Source: Bagarius yarrelli (Eukaryota; Chordata; Actinopteri; Siluriformes; Sisoridae). From it: a DNA stretch of 64,000 nucleotides. Below are positions 55,401 through 61,625 of the stretch, in pieces (position 1 is the stretch's first letter; the number at the start of each line of letters is the position of its first letter). The notes under the pieces are model-generated. The model did not search any database. It saw nothing but the letters and a program-made list of their open reading frames with translations, and was not told the origin of the DNA. The stretch is taken from the NCBI GenBank assembly GCA_005784505.1, contig VCAZ01000022.1, positions 1,135,695-1,199,694 of the forward strand, given 5' to 3'. The translations under genes were made by a program, and so were the position numbers.

Positions 55401-56793
55401 ACACAATCACTGCAAAGGCAGCAGAAAAACATCTATGCCAAAAGAAGAGAAGAAAGCAAAGAAAAAGAAAAAGAAGAAGAAGGGAAGCGAAAACGTGGCC
55501 TTTGATGACCCAGATAACATTGGCGATGTTGACATGACTGTGCGGAAGCAGCCGGAAGGAAATCCAAAACCAGATATCATTGAGCGTGAAAATCCCTACT
55601 TGATATACGATGAGACTGATGTCCCAGAAAGCGGCGATACTATTCCAAGTGCACCAGAAATTGCAGAAATTGAGCATTATGACATCGACAATGCCAGCAG
55701 TATCGCACCATCTGACGCTGACATTGTCCAACATTACAAGCAGTTCCGAAGCCACACTCCCAAATTCAGCATTCAGATCCAACGCCATAGTCCTCTGGGT
55801 TATGCTCGGCAATCACCGCTAACCTTGGGTGCTGCTAGTTACGGTTACCAACCTACTTACACGCAAGGTCTCCGGCAAACACCGCTTAGCCATGTCCCCT
55901 GCCCTACACCTACCCCTTTGTCTCGCCACAGCCCTGCTCATTTTAGCAAACCGGGTTCGTTTTACCGCAACACGCCAACACGAGAGATGAACATGAATCT
56001 TGCAAGGCGTGATGGAAGCCCGTTGGACCTTCATGGAGACAGCTGCCAATCAGCAGCTATTTTTAATTATACAGCTTCACGCCTTGGTCGGCGCAGCAAA
56101 AGCCCTCAGACGATGGCGGGTCACGGGTCAAGACCCGCGAGCCGCTTGAAACAACCGATTGAGCAAATACCGTTGGAGACCGGGCCTCCTATCGGACTGT
56201 CTATAGAAGAAGTGGAGCGACTTAACACTCCCCGACCGAGAAACCCCAGCATCTGCAGTGCTGATCACGGACGCTCGTCGTCCGAGGAAGATGCCAGACG
56301 CCCTCTTTCTCGCGTGCGAAATCCCGCAGATGGAATTCCAGCTCCAGATTCATCCTCGGAGAGCGACTCGCACGACTCCTTCACCTGCTCCGAGATGGAA
56401 TACGACCGGGAAAAACCGGTCAACTACGGTTCTCGAGTCCCGAAACTATCACAAGTTAATGAATCCGATGCCGATGATGAAGATTACGGTGGAGGAAGAA
56501 TCAAGCAAAGGAGGTACTCAAGCCGTAGGGCAGAGGGTGGGGCCTGTGGAGGCCACACTCCCTTTGGGGAGTATCAGCATCACACACTACCGCATAAACT
56601 GGGCCCAGGGTCTGGAAACTTTAATTGGGACAGCCTACTAAACTGGGGACCAGGATTTAGCCATTACGTTGACGTTTTTAAAGATTTAGCAATGCTTCCA
56701 GAAAATTCTAATGCTGCTAACGATGTTGAAATAAATAGCGGAGATGGTTCAGTTACCATCATTGCTGAAGGAGAGGCAGAGCAATATGTATGA
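13478..56793 (+). CDS. fat4: fat4 gene, 5'-partial, 16 exons in window
   Basis: The spliced product is a giant type I membrane cadherin that binds Dachsous on neighbouring cells and acts in planar cell polarity and tissue-growth control. Exons are 13478-13609, 22397-22658, 23887-24237, 27768-28686, 29264-29438, 39626-39806, 41142-41392, 41533-45890, 47119-47223, 47512-47819, 49467-49552, 49839-50018, 50682-50806, 51501-51748, 52598-52859 and 54902-56793. All introns are GT-AG and phases match across every junction. Domain order (cadherins, EGF x4, LamG, EGF, LamG, EGF, TM, tail) and the tail ending EQYV identify FAT4 rather than FAT1-3. The total of 9,835 nt is about 3,277 residues, agreeing with the part of human FAT4 (about 4,981 aa, from memory) that follows residue 1,700 or so. 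Three frame breaks occur (near 27830, 43856-43860, 44056-44059). The start codon, signal peptide and first cadherin repeats are not in the window. Confidence 0.95.
13868..13892. repeat. (TG)n microsatellite
   Basis: TG run with one TTTG interruption. Confidence 0.9.
14199..14330 (+). mobile_element. SINE-B-like copy, decayed
   Basis: Contains 'ggaaaaggtgtcggactgtt', 'catgggttcattccca' (B-box remnant) and a decayed core. A second core fragment lies just upstream at 14148-14205. Confidence 0.5.
15187..15243 (-). mobile_element. SINE-A head fragment
   Basis: Reverse complement of the head (caccttaaccactaagctac) only. Confidence 0.6.
15985..16060. repeat. Unknown diverged repeat, copy 1
   Basis: Shares gccacatgtgt, 'gagccaaactctaa', 'acaacagaccagca' and 'actggaaca' in the same order with 16848-16917. 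Confidence 0.75.
16848..16917. repeat. Unknown diverged repeat, copy 2
   Basis: Collinear with 15985-16060 at about 90% identity over 65 bp by eye; family not recognised. Confidence 0.75.
18488..18605 (+). mobile_element. SINE-B, decayed
   Basis: Keeps 'gccaagctacagctgttgg', 'ccttgctccagggttgc' and 'gaccccaactttataa' in SINE-B order. Confidence 0.55.
18756..18930 (-). mobile_element. SINE-A, near full length (inverted partner)
   Basis: Reverse complement of tail, core and head, with 'gggccttgctcaggggc' and 'ccaacaccctaactagtaag'. Forms an inverted pair with 19101-19250. Confidence 0.8.
18960..18978. repeat. A19 homopolymer
   Basis: Nineteen A's between two SINEs. Confidence 0.9.
19101..19250 (+). 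mobile_element. SINE-A, tail truncated
   Basis: Head 'ggtagcttagtggttaaggt', B-box 'gggttcaaatccc', core and part of the tail. Its 5' flank agggaaaatggtag is the exact reverse complement of 18923-18936. Confidence 0.8.
22397..22658 (+). CDS. fat4: fat4 exon W2 (cadherin repeat)
   Basis: This 262-bp exon enters in phase 0 and leaves in phase 1. It starts GPNALVTYTIISGADD after an acceptor with a T18 tract upstream. It completes a cadherin repeat: RLDRERRSKYSLLVRADD in the middle and the linker motif VSDINDHTPKFSR near the end, then opens the next repeat with FDIPEDMTPG. Both calcium-binding signatures (LDRE and DxNDxxP) are intact. Conservation with FAT4 is very high here. Confidence 0.95.
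22659..23886 (+). other. fat4 intron W2/W3 (1.2 kb)
   Basis: Nothing beyond splice signals was recognised. A short near-palindromic 'gattaatcag' word occurs twice near 23181-23210. Confidence 0.85.
23887..24237 (+). CDS. fat4: fat4 exon W3 (cadherin repeat)
   Basis: This 351-bp exon is phase 1 in and phase 1 out. It begins GSIVAAILASDSDSGSNGEV and covers a cadherin repeat with an acidic loop (EEDDDD), the calcium motif LDYE in place of LDRE, and the linker ILDVNDNKPTF. It ends at the start of the next repeat (TASDIDDG) at a gtaaga donor. The LDYE variant is also present in FAT4 at this place. Confidence 0.95.
24437..25170. repeat. Diverged tandem array, two alternating unit types
   Basis: Unit type 1 at 24437 and 24688 shares 'cccagggaa' and 'tttttatttgtaccaggcaa'. 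Unit type 2 at 24541 and 24950 shares 'agtcccaRtaaaGRagatgt' and a 'cagtacta/ctatacca ... gaaaaa' end. A short third trace of type 2 starts near 25131. Confidence 0.65.
26145..26180. repeat. (CT)18 microsatellite
   Basis: Perfect CT run. Confidence 0.95.
27390..27453. repeat. T-rich tract followed by G20
   Basis: Runs T14, then T18, then 'gccttaatt' and twenty G's (27434-27453). G20 is extreme and may be collapsed or miscounted in the assembly. Confidence 0.9.
27455..27540 (-). mobile_element. SINE-C, tRNA-like head
   Basis: On the - strand it shows an A box (ggtgtagtgggctaaggca) and a B-box-like 'gggtttggcgcc'. The adjacent C20 and A-rich tracts would lie at its 3' end. Unrelated to SINE-A/B heads. 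Confidence 0.55.
27768..28686 (+). CDS. fat4: fat4 exon W4 (cadherin repeats, frame break)
   Basis: This 919-bp exon follows acceptor ttttcag and ends at a gtaagt donor in phase 0. The first 20 codons after the junction (MNAQLAYSIASGDPQDQFTL) are in one frame; from TCT at 27832 (SGVLKTKKVLDRE) the conserved reading continues in another frame to the end. The entry frame reaches a TAG at 27860-27862. The exon covers three cadherin linkers, DVNDCSPTF, DVNDNTPSF and DINDCPPVF; the two with Cys in place of the usual last Asn are noted separately. LDRE motifs are at the expected spacing. Apart from the break, the coding sequence looks fully functional. Confidence 0.93.
28687..29263 (+). other. fat4 intron W4/W5 (577 bp)
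   Basis: An AC-rich intron. Two diverged copies of a roughly 44-bp unit starting with 'agaagaac' lie at about 28879 and 28923, each containing 'ttcaaatcaca'. Confidence 0.85.
29264..29438 (+). CDS. fat4: fat4 exon W5 (cadherin repeat)
   Basis: This 175-bp exon is phase 0 in and phase 1 out. It encodes VVARDDDYGLNGQTSYTLNG, then a cadherin repeat core with KTLDREIQDRYELIIIAIDSG. The acceptor is tttttggcag and the donor gtggga, the latter weaker than its neighbours. The next exon supplies the missing linker of this repeat. Confidence 0.93.
30012..30180 (+). mobile_element. SINE-A, diverged
   Basis: Keeps 'ggttaaggttgttgcattgc', 'gagcaaggcccttaaccctt' and 'gagataaatgta'; tail partly lost. Confidence 0.75.
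30519..30686 (+). mobile_element. SINE-A, core-deleted
   Basis: Head 'gcggtagcgcagtgattacg', core 'ctgcaaggcccttac' and L2-like tail 'gtcactctggataaggatg'; lacks the usual 'gttgctcagttgtataa' middle segment. Confidence 0.75.
32522..32712 (-). mobile_element. SINE-2 tail fragment
   Basis: Shares 'ggtacaccctggacaggtcg' and 'caatttagaatcaccaatca' with the 8645-8962 element; lacks the tRNA-like head. A CA run (32632-32658) has expanded inside it. Confidence 0.7.
32632..32658. repeat. (CA)n microsatellite
   Basis: CA run inside the SINE-2 tail. Confidence 0.9.
34493..34513. repeat. (TG)n microsatellite
   Basis: TG run. Confidence 0.9.
34850..34900. repeat. (AAT)n/(TA)n low-complexity tract
   Basis: TATAATAATAAT units passing into a TA run and a T9 run. 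Confidence 0.9.
35074..35200 (-). mobile_element. SINE-A, diverged
   Basis: Reverse complement of tail and core (gggttaagggccttgctcag), with a T13 run in the middle. Confidence 0.7.
35305..35628. mobile_element. Palindromic hAT-type MITE with 8-bp target duplication
   Basis: Terminal inverted repeats caggggtgtc (35305-35314) and gacacccctg (35619-35628) are perfect, and longer internal inverted arms match: 'ctgcagagtttagctccaac' at 35315 and its complement at 35571-35590. The 8-bp direct repeat acctaaag flanks it at 35297-35304 and 35629-35636, the size made by hAT transposases. It has no coding capacity. A SINE-A is nested inside. Confidence 0.9.
35336..35511 (+). mobile_element. SINE-A nested in the MITE, 5' truncated
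   Basis: Begins at 'aaggtgttgga', missing the A box, but keeps a perfect B box (ggttcgattccc), core and L2-like tail 'ctctggataagggcatctgc'. A possible 4-bp duplication (aact) flanks it. 5' truncation fits L2-type retrotransposition. Confidence 0.85.
36440..36488. repeat. (TG)19(AG)n compound microsatellite
   Basis: TG run passing directly into a short AG run. Confidence 0.95.
36497..36692 (+). mobile_element. SINE-B, near full length
   Basis: Head 'gggtggctcaaatggttaag', B box 'gggttcaagcccc', core 'gagcaagacccttaacccct', and the B tail 'tcatagctgaccctgcgctc'. The best SINE-B copy in the window. Confidence 0.8.
37121..37256. repeat. GATA/GACA array, left part
   Basis: Tetranucleotide repeats GATA, GACA and GATG, continuing on the other side of the SINE at 37257. 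Confidence 0.85.
37257..37419 (-). mobile_element. SINE-A inside the GATA array
   Basis: Reverse complement of tail (catttggcagacttcctta), core (gggccttgctcaggggccc) and head (ccaacaccttaaccacc). Confidence 0.85.
37432..37560. repeat. (GATA)16 and GACA/GGGA array, right part
   Basis: Perfect GATA from 37433 to about 37498, then GACA and GGGACAGA units. Confidence 0.95.
38333..38931. mobile_element. MITE-like element with degenerate inverted ends, SINE nested
   Basis: The left end 'gcgtccgaattagcaaacta' and the complement of the right end (tgaaatcgcacacttcc) resemble a widespread fish palindromic element marked by internal 'atatagtatg' words. Related fragments occur at 8572-8610, 9150-9200 and 61534-61625. 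Ends are too decayed to define a target duplication. Confidence 0.45.
38690..38868 (-). mobile_element. SINE-A nested in the MITE-like element
   Basis: Reverse complement of tail (cagacgtccttatccagagc), core (taagggccttgctcagggg) and head (ccaacgccttatccac). Confidence 0.8.
39626..39806 (+). CDS. fat4: fat4 exon W6 (cadherin linker and start of next repeat)
   Basis: This 181-bp exon is phase 1 in and phase 2 out. It reads GSPSLSGSATVTVLVDDVND, with linker DVNDMAPLF (Met in place of Asn), a Ser-rich loop, then ISENVPTGSDVMLVNASDGD and NGII. It completes the repeat begun in the previous exon, 10.2 kb upstream, and opens the next. The donor is AG|gtattt. Confidence 0.92.
39807..41141 (+). other. 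fat4 intron W6/W7 (1.3 kb)
   Basis: A/T-rich, without a recognisable transposon. It contains an 18-bp direct repeat (ggcatcagtgcatcaaac) at 40576 and 40600. Confidence 0.85.
40576..40617 (+). repeat. 18-bp direct repeat, period 24
   Basis: ggcatcagtgcatcaaac occurs at 40576 and 40600. Confidence 0.95.
41142..41392 (+). CDS. fat4: fat4 exon W7 (cadherin repeat)
   Basis: This exon is 251 bp, phase 2 in and phase 1 out. It encodes YSLTGGDGQFSINPATGQVI, then LLDRELQGSYELLVVASDSG and the linker ISDINDNPPRFHHHPYVTHI. Two in-frame acceptors lie 6 nt apart: exon start 41142 adds the residue pair YS, while start 41148 gives the length I recall for human FAT4. The longer form was chosen because xYSLxGG is the usual cadherin strand. 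Confidence 0.92.
41533..45890 (+). CDS. fat4: fat4 exon W8, giant exon (cadherin repeats and EGF 1-3)
   Basis: This 4,358-bp exon is phase 1 at both ends once two extra bases are discounted. It starts GSLVFAVTVTDEDTGSNAQL and carries about eleven cadherin-repeat boundaries, among them VLDINDNSPIF, VLDVNDNAPRF, VTDINDNAPRF, VIDSNDNPPIF, VTDVNDNPPVF and LEDINDNGPTL, some degenerate (EENQHTPEF, GANEYVPRF). After a membrane-proximal segment come an EGF (45512-45673), a calcium-binding EGF with DINECLPSPC (45680-45787) and the start of another with DVNECLSNPC (45794-45890). The frame shifts by +1 at a T5 run (43856-43860, stop TGA 43869) and again at a T4 run (44056-44059, stop TGA 44065); sequence on both sides is strongly FAT4-like. 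The corresponding human exon is also unusually large. Confidence 0.95.
45891..47118 (+). other. fat4 intron W8/W9 (1.2 kb)
   Basis: Unique-looking sequence; no repeat or ORF of note was seen. Confidence 0.85.
47119..47223 (+). CDS. fat4: fat4 exon W9 (EGF-like domain)
   Basis: This 105-bp exon, phase 1 at both ends, encodes the end of the third EGF (GKTCAS) and most of a fourth, with INYCECNPCFNGGSCQS and YYCHCPFG. Six-cysteine EGF spacing is kept across the junction with the next exon, which supplies the last Cys in FGKHCELNSYG. Confidence 0.93.
47512..47819 (+). CDS. fat4: fat4 exon W10 (laminin G domain 1, first part)
   Basis: This 308-bp exon is phase 1 in and phase 0 out. It opens with GVFGKHCELNSYGFEELSYM and continues with the LamG beta-sandwich strands: YVYIKFATLKENALILYNHD, EFLALEIYEGRMRFSFNLGS and FHTVIARRAGL. 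The sequence is nearly identical to what I recall of vertebrate FAT4. The donor is gtaagt. Confidence 0.95.
47820..49466 (+). other. fat4 intron W10/W11 (1.6 kb)
   Basis: No element recognised. A GC-richer stretch (48900-49150) with several CG dinucleotides has no conserved ORF; it ends in a T18 tract just before the next exon. Confidence 0.8.
49467..49552 (+). CDS. fat4: fat4 exon W11 (laminin G domain 1, middle)
   Basis: This 86-bp exon is phase 0 in and phase 2 out. It encodes AASLTVDLCGEEQEPGYCTV and SNVAVHTDW, with the LamG Cys pair. The acceptor follows a T18 tract (tttggaag). The W codon is split across the next intron, which is only 286 bp. Confidence 0.93.
49839..50018 (+). CDS. fat4: fat4 exon W12 (laminin G domain 1, end)
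   Basis: This 180-bp exon is phase 2 in and phase 2 out. It reads MLDVQPNRLSVGGVRAIEPL and later HDFVGCIMEFAINGRPLEP, the conserved LamG C-terminal strand with its FxGCI motif, then ALSSQGILDR. The acceptor is ttcttccag and the donor AG|gtgtgt. Confidence 0.94.
50019..50681 (+). other. fat4 intron W12/W13 (663 bp)
   Basis: Plain intron sequence; nothing recognised. Confidence 0.85.
50682..50806 (+). CDS. fat4: fat4 exon W13 (EGF between the two LamG domains)
   Basis: This 125-bp exon is phase 2 in and phase 1 out. It encodes CPRMEGACVTNPCRHGGTCL and DMWSWQQCQCTEGITGKYCE, a complete EGF-like domain. An EGF at this position, between two LamG domains, is characteristic of FAT4 among the FAT family. 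Confidence 0.94.
50807..51500 (+). other. fat4 intron W13/W14 (694 bp)
   Basis: G/A-rich intron with repeated 'ggggtaa' words (about 50988, 51021, 51090 and 51384). A weak SINE core remnant lies at 51190-51240. Confidence 0.8.
51501..51748 (+). CDS. fat4: fat4 exon W14 (laminin G domain 2, first part)
   Basis: This 248-bp exon is phase 1 in and phase 0 out. It encodes ADSALSLDGSGRLDYTLRQS, then a Ser/Gln-rich stretch (SQSFSHSYPQLQTRSQTSSE), then the LamG strands SLEVKFRTRSKTGTVLHIQE and ISNYTTVR. The Ser/Gln-rich loop aligns poorly with the matching part of human FAT4 as I recall it and is the most variable piece of the ectodomain here. Confidence 0.92.
51749..52597 (+). other. fat4 intron W14/W15 (849 bp)
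   Basis: Strongly pyrimidine-rich on the + strand, with CT runs (52062-52094 and 52240-52260). The T/C bias produces a spurious 182-codon open frame with Phe/Leu/Ser-rich content and no homology signal. Confidence 0.85.
52598..52859 (+). CDS. fat4: fat4 exon W15 (laminin G domain 2, second part)
   Basis: This 262-bp exon is phase 0 in and phase 1 out. It encodes LKNGNLQYMSDAGVAGKVER, GVFSDGQWHKLLLRR and THTTQDFGGLDVLTLSLGGE. It is GC-richer than its neighbours. The donor, CAG|gttaac, is a poor match to the gtragt consensus, but the next exon joins it in the right phase (CCA G|GA TTT). Confidence 0.93.
52860..54901 (+). other. fat4 intron W15/W16 (2.0 kb)
   Basis: Very A/T-rich, especially 54300-54880, and without a recognisable element apart from a short CA run at 54090-54104. 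Confidence 0.85.
54902..56793 (+). CDS. fat4: fat4 last coding exon W16 (LamG 2 end, EGFs, TM, cytoplasmic tail)
   Basis: This exon enters in phase 1 and runs 1,892 nt to a TGA at 56791-56793. It begins GFDGCYAYIKYNNELLPFSG, the LamG end. Cys-rich segments follow: CASAPCWDGLMCVNQ, the EGF DCASSPCQNGGSC, and a short VACLGVTCPHATVC module. A hydrophobic helix of about 27 residues (55321-55401, WAVPAIVGGCATILALLVLG) crosses the membrane. The tail opens with a Lys-rich stop-transfer patch including eight Lys in a row, then SENVAFDDPDNI. It is about 460 residues, Ser/Pro-rich and highly conserved (PEGNPKPDIIERENPYLIYD, GLSIEEVERLNTPRPRNPSI, NWGPGFSHYVDVFKDLA), ending EAEQYV. No intron is needed within this exon. 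Confidence 0.96.
55321..55401 (+). other. fat4: Transmembrane segment of Fat4
   Basis: Within the last exon, an uninterrupted hydrophobic run preceded by acidic KEEF and followed by HNHCKG and a Lys-rich patch marks the single-pass membrane anchor, with extracellular EGFs on the N-terminal side. Confidence 0.9.
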
Positions 56794-58264
56794 GGACCAA
56801 TCAGAACTCAGAAGGACTACGGACTAAGAGTGGAAAACCGCTTGCAATAAGAAATGTTTCTATTCTTGTTTTTGTTTTTTTTGGTACTTGGTATTTGTAA
56901 GATGACGAGCTTGAATGCAGTAAGGCAGAGCGATACATCTGTGACCCTTTTTCTGATTCCTGTTGAGTAAGAAAGATTTGAAGTGGTCCAATAAGTCTGA
57001 GTCCATTACCAAAACTGTTTGAATTTCATTGTTGATTGTAGTGTTGAGTCCAAACTCGCAAACAAAAACTCTGAGCTACCTGTTCAACAAACCACACCAG
57101 AACCTCAAATTGACTGTTTTGATAGAAATTGGACATCATTTTAAGGTTGGACCAATTCATCTCCATTTTGTAATCGAACGTCTCTATTCAGTAATAAGTA
57201 GCTAAAAAACGGTTTTATTTTTGCCATGTACTAACTTATTTTTGTAGACGTCATAAAACAAAGGCTCATTGAAACCAGATTTTTGCAAAGACTCAGACTT
57301 TTGGACTGTAGCTTTTAATACTATTTCGTGGATCCCAGAAACGTCCATAAAAAAACGAAAAAACAAAAAAAAACCAAAGGTCCTTGATGACCCTTATAGA
57401 CTTTCATTTGCGTTCTTCCGTGCAGCAGAAAGCCAAGGGAGGATGTGGCTGTTTAACAGCATGACCAGATGAACTTCATCAAGAGGGGGAAAAAAAGCCT
57501 CTCTCATTCCAGCTCTCCAAACATCATGTAGGGTCCAAAAGTCTGAGTGCACTACTGAAAGCTGTTCTCATGAACTACTAGGATTTAGTCAAATGATATT
57601 TTTCAATATTTGGTTTGACGTTTTAAATAACGTGAACGGCGTTCACGCAGGACGTTCTGACAGATTTCGGTTTCACACGCAGCTGAAGGTGGGATTCGTC
57701 TCGGTTATAATAACTGACGGTATTACGTAATAAGGATTGACTGAAGTAAAGATGTTTAGTCATTGATACCTTGTGAAGTAAAAAAACGTTTCTAGAGCAC
57801 TCAGATTTTTTTTTTTTTTACTCTTAATTGTACCAGACATCTTTGACCTGCTTAAAAGACAAAAATACCAGCAGGTGTCTGGAACGGCCATCTTTCTGAC
57901 GCTAGTTCACTTCCTGTCCTGTAGGAGCCATGACTCATGACATTTGACCTAAAAGAAAATCCTCGTCAGACTATGAACTCGTGTACATTTTGTATCAAGA
58001 AAATTTAATGTTCTCAATGTTGTGTGATTTTTTTTTTAAATGAACTGTTTCTACTGTTTTGTTTTTATTAACTTAAAGTACTTAAAGCAGTGTTTTTATG
58101 AATATTTCTTTCATATGCTGGAAATAATCTTACTTTCAGGGGAAGTAAGAAAAAAGTACTTTTTTTTTTTACGTTTGTTACATATGTAACATCAGTATTT
58201 CACTTTTTTTTTGGATAAAACTATAACATACTGTATGCGTTATATGTGTAAGAGCCAATAACAG

Positions 58265-58270
58265 AATAAA
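58265..58270 (+). promoter_or_regulatory. Candidate polyadenylation signal AATAAA (proximal)
   Basis: Canonical hexamer about 1.47 kb after the fat4 stop codon, followed by an A run and a T-rich stretch (58321-58335). Confidence 0.5.
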
Positions 58271-58441
58271 AAAAAAATATTTATTTAAAAAGAAAGCAAT
58301 TTCAAGATTAATGTAATGTAATTTTCATTTTGTTTAAATTTATCAAGTGATAAAGTCGGACATGACGCCAGAACGGCAACCCGTAATCGTTTCCGATTAA
58401 AGTCTGTTAATGTTTCAAAAGCAAGATAAAAGTGTGTGTGA

Positions 58442-58447
58442 AATAAA
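58442..58447 (+). promoter_or_regulatory. Candidate polyadenylation signal AATAAA (distal)
   Basis: Canonical hexamer about 1.65 kb after the fat4 stop codon, with a T-rich segment about 55 bp downstream (58501-58525). Confidence 0.45.
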
Positions 58448-58998
58448 GGATAGCTGATCGTAGGTAAGAGACGAACTTGACAAATGTGCTTCTTAAAGCG
58501 TTTTTCTTTCAGTTCGATTTTTTTCTTAATTAACGTTAGTAAAATTGATACTCTTTATTTGTAAGCGTTTGCGGTTTAGTATCATTTCAAATGCCACATA
58601 GTTAAACGGGCCATAAAACCAACAGCTGAGGGGTGTGTGTGTAGGATTAAACCAAAAAGTCTGAAGAAAAAACTCAAATCATCTGAGCGGAGAGAACACA
58701 CAACCGGTGGTAAGTAAACAATTAGTTAATTCAATAAATAGCTGGAATTCGTAGCTGAAACATTCAGAATTCATTTTTGTTCTGCTTTCAGCGATCTTAA
58801 ACAAATGGCTTAAGCTGTTCCTTACTCTCCTTTTACTCAAATGATATTCAATTCTATCTTGGTTTTGGACAAGTTCGCCTCCCTTAAAAGTTCTCAGACT
58901 CGTTCGCTGGTCTAAATCCGACTGGAATTTTTTTTCCTGTATGGCCCAAAGTAACAGATTAGAGGAGGAAAATGTGCCAGGGTTCGAGCCTAACCACA

Positions 58999-59056
58999 AT
59001 ATATATATATATATATAAAAGAGAGAGGGAGAAGAGAGAGAGAAAGAGAGAGAGCA
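58999..59056. repeat. (AT)n plus (GA)n microsatellites
   Basis: AT run 58999-59017 followed by a GA-rich run. Confidence 0.9.
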
Positions 59057-60337
59057 AAAAAGAATTACACCTTGCAGGGGTTTGTACACATTTTTATATT
59101 AAATATTCAGGACTTCATATTTTATGTTAAAAAAAGGAAGAATTGACCAGCTTTGTAGTTTATTATACAAAACAAACATTTCCTTAAATAACACTTACAC
59201 AGTAACTGTCATAGCCACACCCATATCCTCACTCCATCCTTCCAGCACTCCACACTAATTAGTCTCACCTGCCATTCATTTCCCAATTGCACTATCACCA
59301 TCACTCGTGGTTTCAGAGTATTTATGTGCATCTTCCCAACACAGGCAGCAAAATCCTTCTCGAACCGCTTTTCCCTTCCTCCTTTTCCCCACATCAGTTC
59401 CGACGCCAGCAAACGTTGCTCCTGGTTCCTCGGCTCCTGGTCCGGTTACTCCTCTTCCTAACTCCGGCTACCTACTCTGGTTCCCGCTAATTACGCTAAG
59501 GCATGCTAACTCCTTGCTTAATCCTGTTTGTCCGGTTATTAAATGCAGCCGTTGGGTCTTTCCTAACTACTACTCCAGTCTGGTCTATCGTTAAAGTAGC
59601 ACAGTTACATAAAATCATGGCTTAAACCGTAAAAATCAGTTAGCATAAATAAACGGGAGATAGTTAACAGAAATCAGTGAGAATCGAGAATCGAACCCCC
59701 ACCCCCCACCCCCGCCGCCCAATGTTTTTGTGTTATTCGTGTGTCGCTATTCTTTAAGGGCTTCTTTTATGGAACCGGATGGGCGGTTCATGAAAGCGCA
59801 GTCATGTTGGATCGTTTTAGAGATCAAATTCCCAATAAAAAAAGGAATATATCATTTTGGGAATGACATGCTGGTCTGCGAAAACGAATCTTATTAAAAG
59901 CAGATTATTTTCCATGAACAACAAGACAAGTGTTTCATTTGTCATACACCACGACAATAATGAACGAGTAACGCCTTTTAATTCCACACCTGCTGAAGGA
60001 ATGATGTTGATTCTTTCAGGTTGGCGGTTCAACCCGAAAGGAATTGTGGGAACACCAAATTCGGATAGTTCACTGGGGAGCAAAGGCATGCAAAATGAAT
60101 CAAAACAATGCATTGTTCTTTTAATCCATTTACAATTACTGTTAAATGTTCCTGTTCCCACCTTCGCTTAAGCAGTTAGAAACGTTATACGCGTCTCCTC
60201 ATTCTCATAATAATTTTCTCGCTGTTAGCATAAATCAGGCGTAAGTGTGATGCGCGAGACTAAACCAATCAAACACAGAAAGACAAAAAGCTTCTAGACT
60301 GAAAGGCTGATGATTGTTATACACGGCAGGTGTGTGT

Positions 60338-60339
<2 letters not shown>

Positions 60340-60380
<41 letters not shown>
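60340..60380. repeat. (GA)20 microsatellite
   Basis: Perfect GA run. Confidence 0.95.
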
Positions 60381-60383
<3 letters not shown>

Positions 60384-60545
60384 GTGTGTCAGTGTGTATA
60401 CGGGATGTGTATGATGTGTAAGAGAAAAGGAAAAAATGAAAGAAAAGGGAAAAAAAATGTAAGAAACAGATGGAGTGAATGAAGATGCAGATGGTTTGGG
60501 GTCTGAAGTAGATCGCTGACAGCTGGCTGATGGCACTTTGTGGTT

Positions 60546-60602
60546 TCTCTCTCTCTCTCTCTTTCTCACACACTCACACACACACACACACACACACACA
60601 CT
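60546..60602. repeat. (CT)n(CA)n compound microsatellite
   Basis: CT run 60546-60566 followed by a CA run to 60602. Confidence 0.95.
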
Positions 60603-61074
60603 ACACACTTTTCCTCCTATGGTGTCTTGCCCACTACAGTATTTGTGATTTGTAACCTTTTTGTTTATTCACGAGTGTCGATAAGCTGTAATGATTACCC
60701 ATGATGCACAGCATCCGTAACAAACATATATCCCCAAATGTGACTAGTGTAAAGATAATGATATGGACCAGATGTTTGTGGACATTAAAACAATGCATAT
60801 ATTATAATAGTAAATCAATCCATGATGCAGGGATGTGATGCAAAGACAAAAAGGGGGTAGGTATTTAGTTTTTTTTGTGGGGACAACTTAACAAACAAGA
60901 AACAAAAATAAACAGACTTCTCTTTTTCTATCTCTTCTCTCTGTCTCCCTCTCTGTCCCTCTCTCTCTCTGTCTCTTCTCTCTCGTGGATGTACACTACA
61001 TTTCGGCATGCAATCATGTGACGACACATACGTAGGAAACTAGAATAGATGGCCTGTGTATGTGAGAGTGGATT

Positions 61075-61172
61075 TACTATAAGATCATGGGTTTAATTCC
61101 CAGCACCATCAACCTGCCACTGCTGGGCCCCTAGGCAAGGCCCTTAAATCTCAGCTGCTCAGATAGATTAAA
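61075..61172 (+). mobile_element. SINE-A core fragment
   Basis: B-box remnant 'gggtttaattccca', 'ccactgctgggcccc', 'aggcaaggcccttaaa'; tail replaced by a TA run. Confidence 0.65.
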
Positions 61173-61328
61173 AAAATATATATATATAAACTTGTGTTTT
61201 TTAAATGATATGAAAAAAAGAAAGAAAGAGAAAATAAATCAGTGATTGGTATTATAAATAAACTGTTACTAACAGTGTTGCTTTTTTCACTTACAAGTAA
61301 ATTAAACAAATTTCTGTTTCTGACAATG

Positions 61329-61331
<3 letters not shown>

Positions 61332-61362
<31 letters not shown>
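61332..61362. repeat. (TG)15 microsatellite
   Basis: Perfect TG run. The following 'ggtgggatacaaccacataa' recurs in diverged form at 61424, so the flank is locally duplicated. Confidence 0.9.
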
Positions 61363-61363
<1 letters not shown>

Positions 61364-61533
61364 GGTGGTGGGATACAACCACATAACTGACGATGATTGT
61401 TGAGTGTGTGTGTAAGTGTTAGTGGTGGGATTACAACCCTATAACTGATGATTATTGGCTTAGATAAAGTAAAGATGTTTACACACAAGCATGCAGAGTC
61501 ACACACACACACACACACACCAACGACCGAAAT

Positions 61534-61625
61534 CGCATACTACTTACATATGTACTACGGTTATGTCTGTTCTGTGTAGTATAGTTTCGGCTGGTATGAA
61601 TGAAATCCGGACATACTACAGGAAT
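61534..61625. repeat. MITE-like fragment (atagtatg family)
   Basis: Words 'cgaaatcgcatactacttac' and 'ggtatgaatgaaatccgg' resemble the 38333-38931 element and 8572-8610. Confidence 0.4.

Larger units (their letters stand above)
56794..58470 (+). other. fat4: fat4 3' UTR (probable extent)
   Basis: Sequence after the fat4 stop codon is A/T-rich, carries no long ORF, and contains several T8-T11 runs. Two AATAAA hexamers (58265, 58442) and one ATTAAA (near 58396) could end the transcript. No SINE was recognised inside, unlike the flanking DNA, which fits a transcribed UTR. The end point is inferred. Confidence 0.6.

Noticed and set aside
59380..59600. Pro/Ser-rich + strand frame ending near 59594
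   Set aside because: Looks like a processed piece of a C/T-rich dispersed repeat, but no family or domain could be recognised.
59817..60171. Overlapping sense and antisense frames of about 104-114 codons
   Set aside because: No recognisable motif, no conservation cue and no splice context; chance frames.
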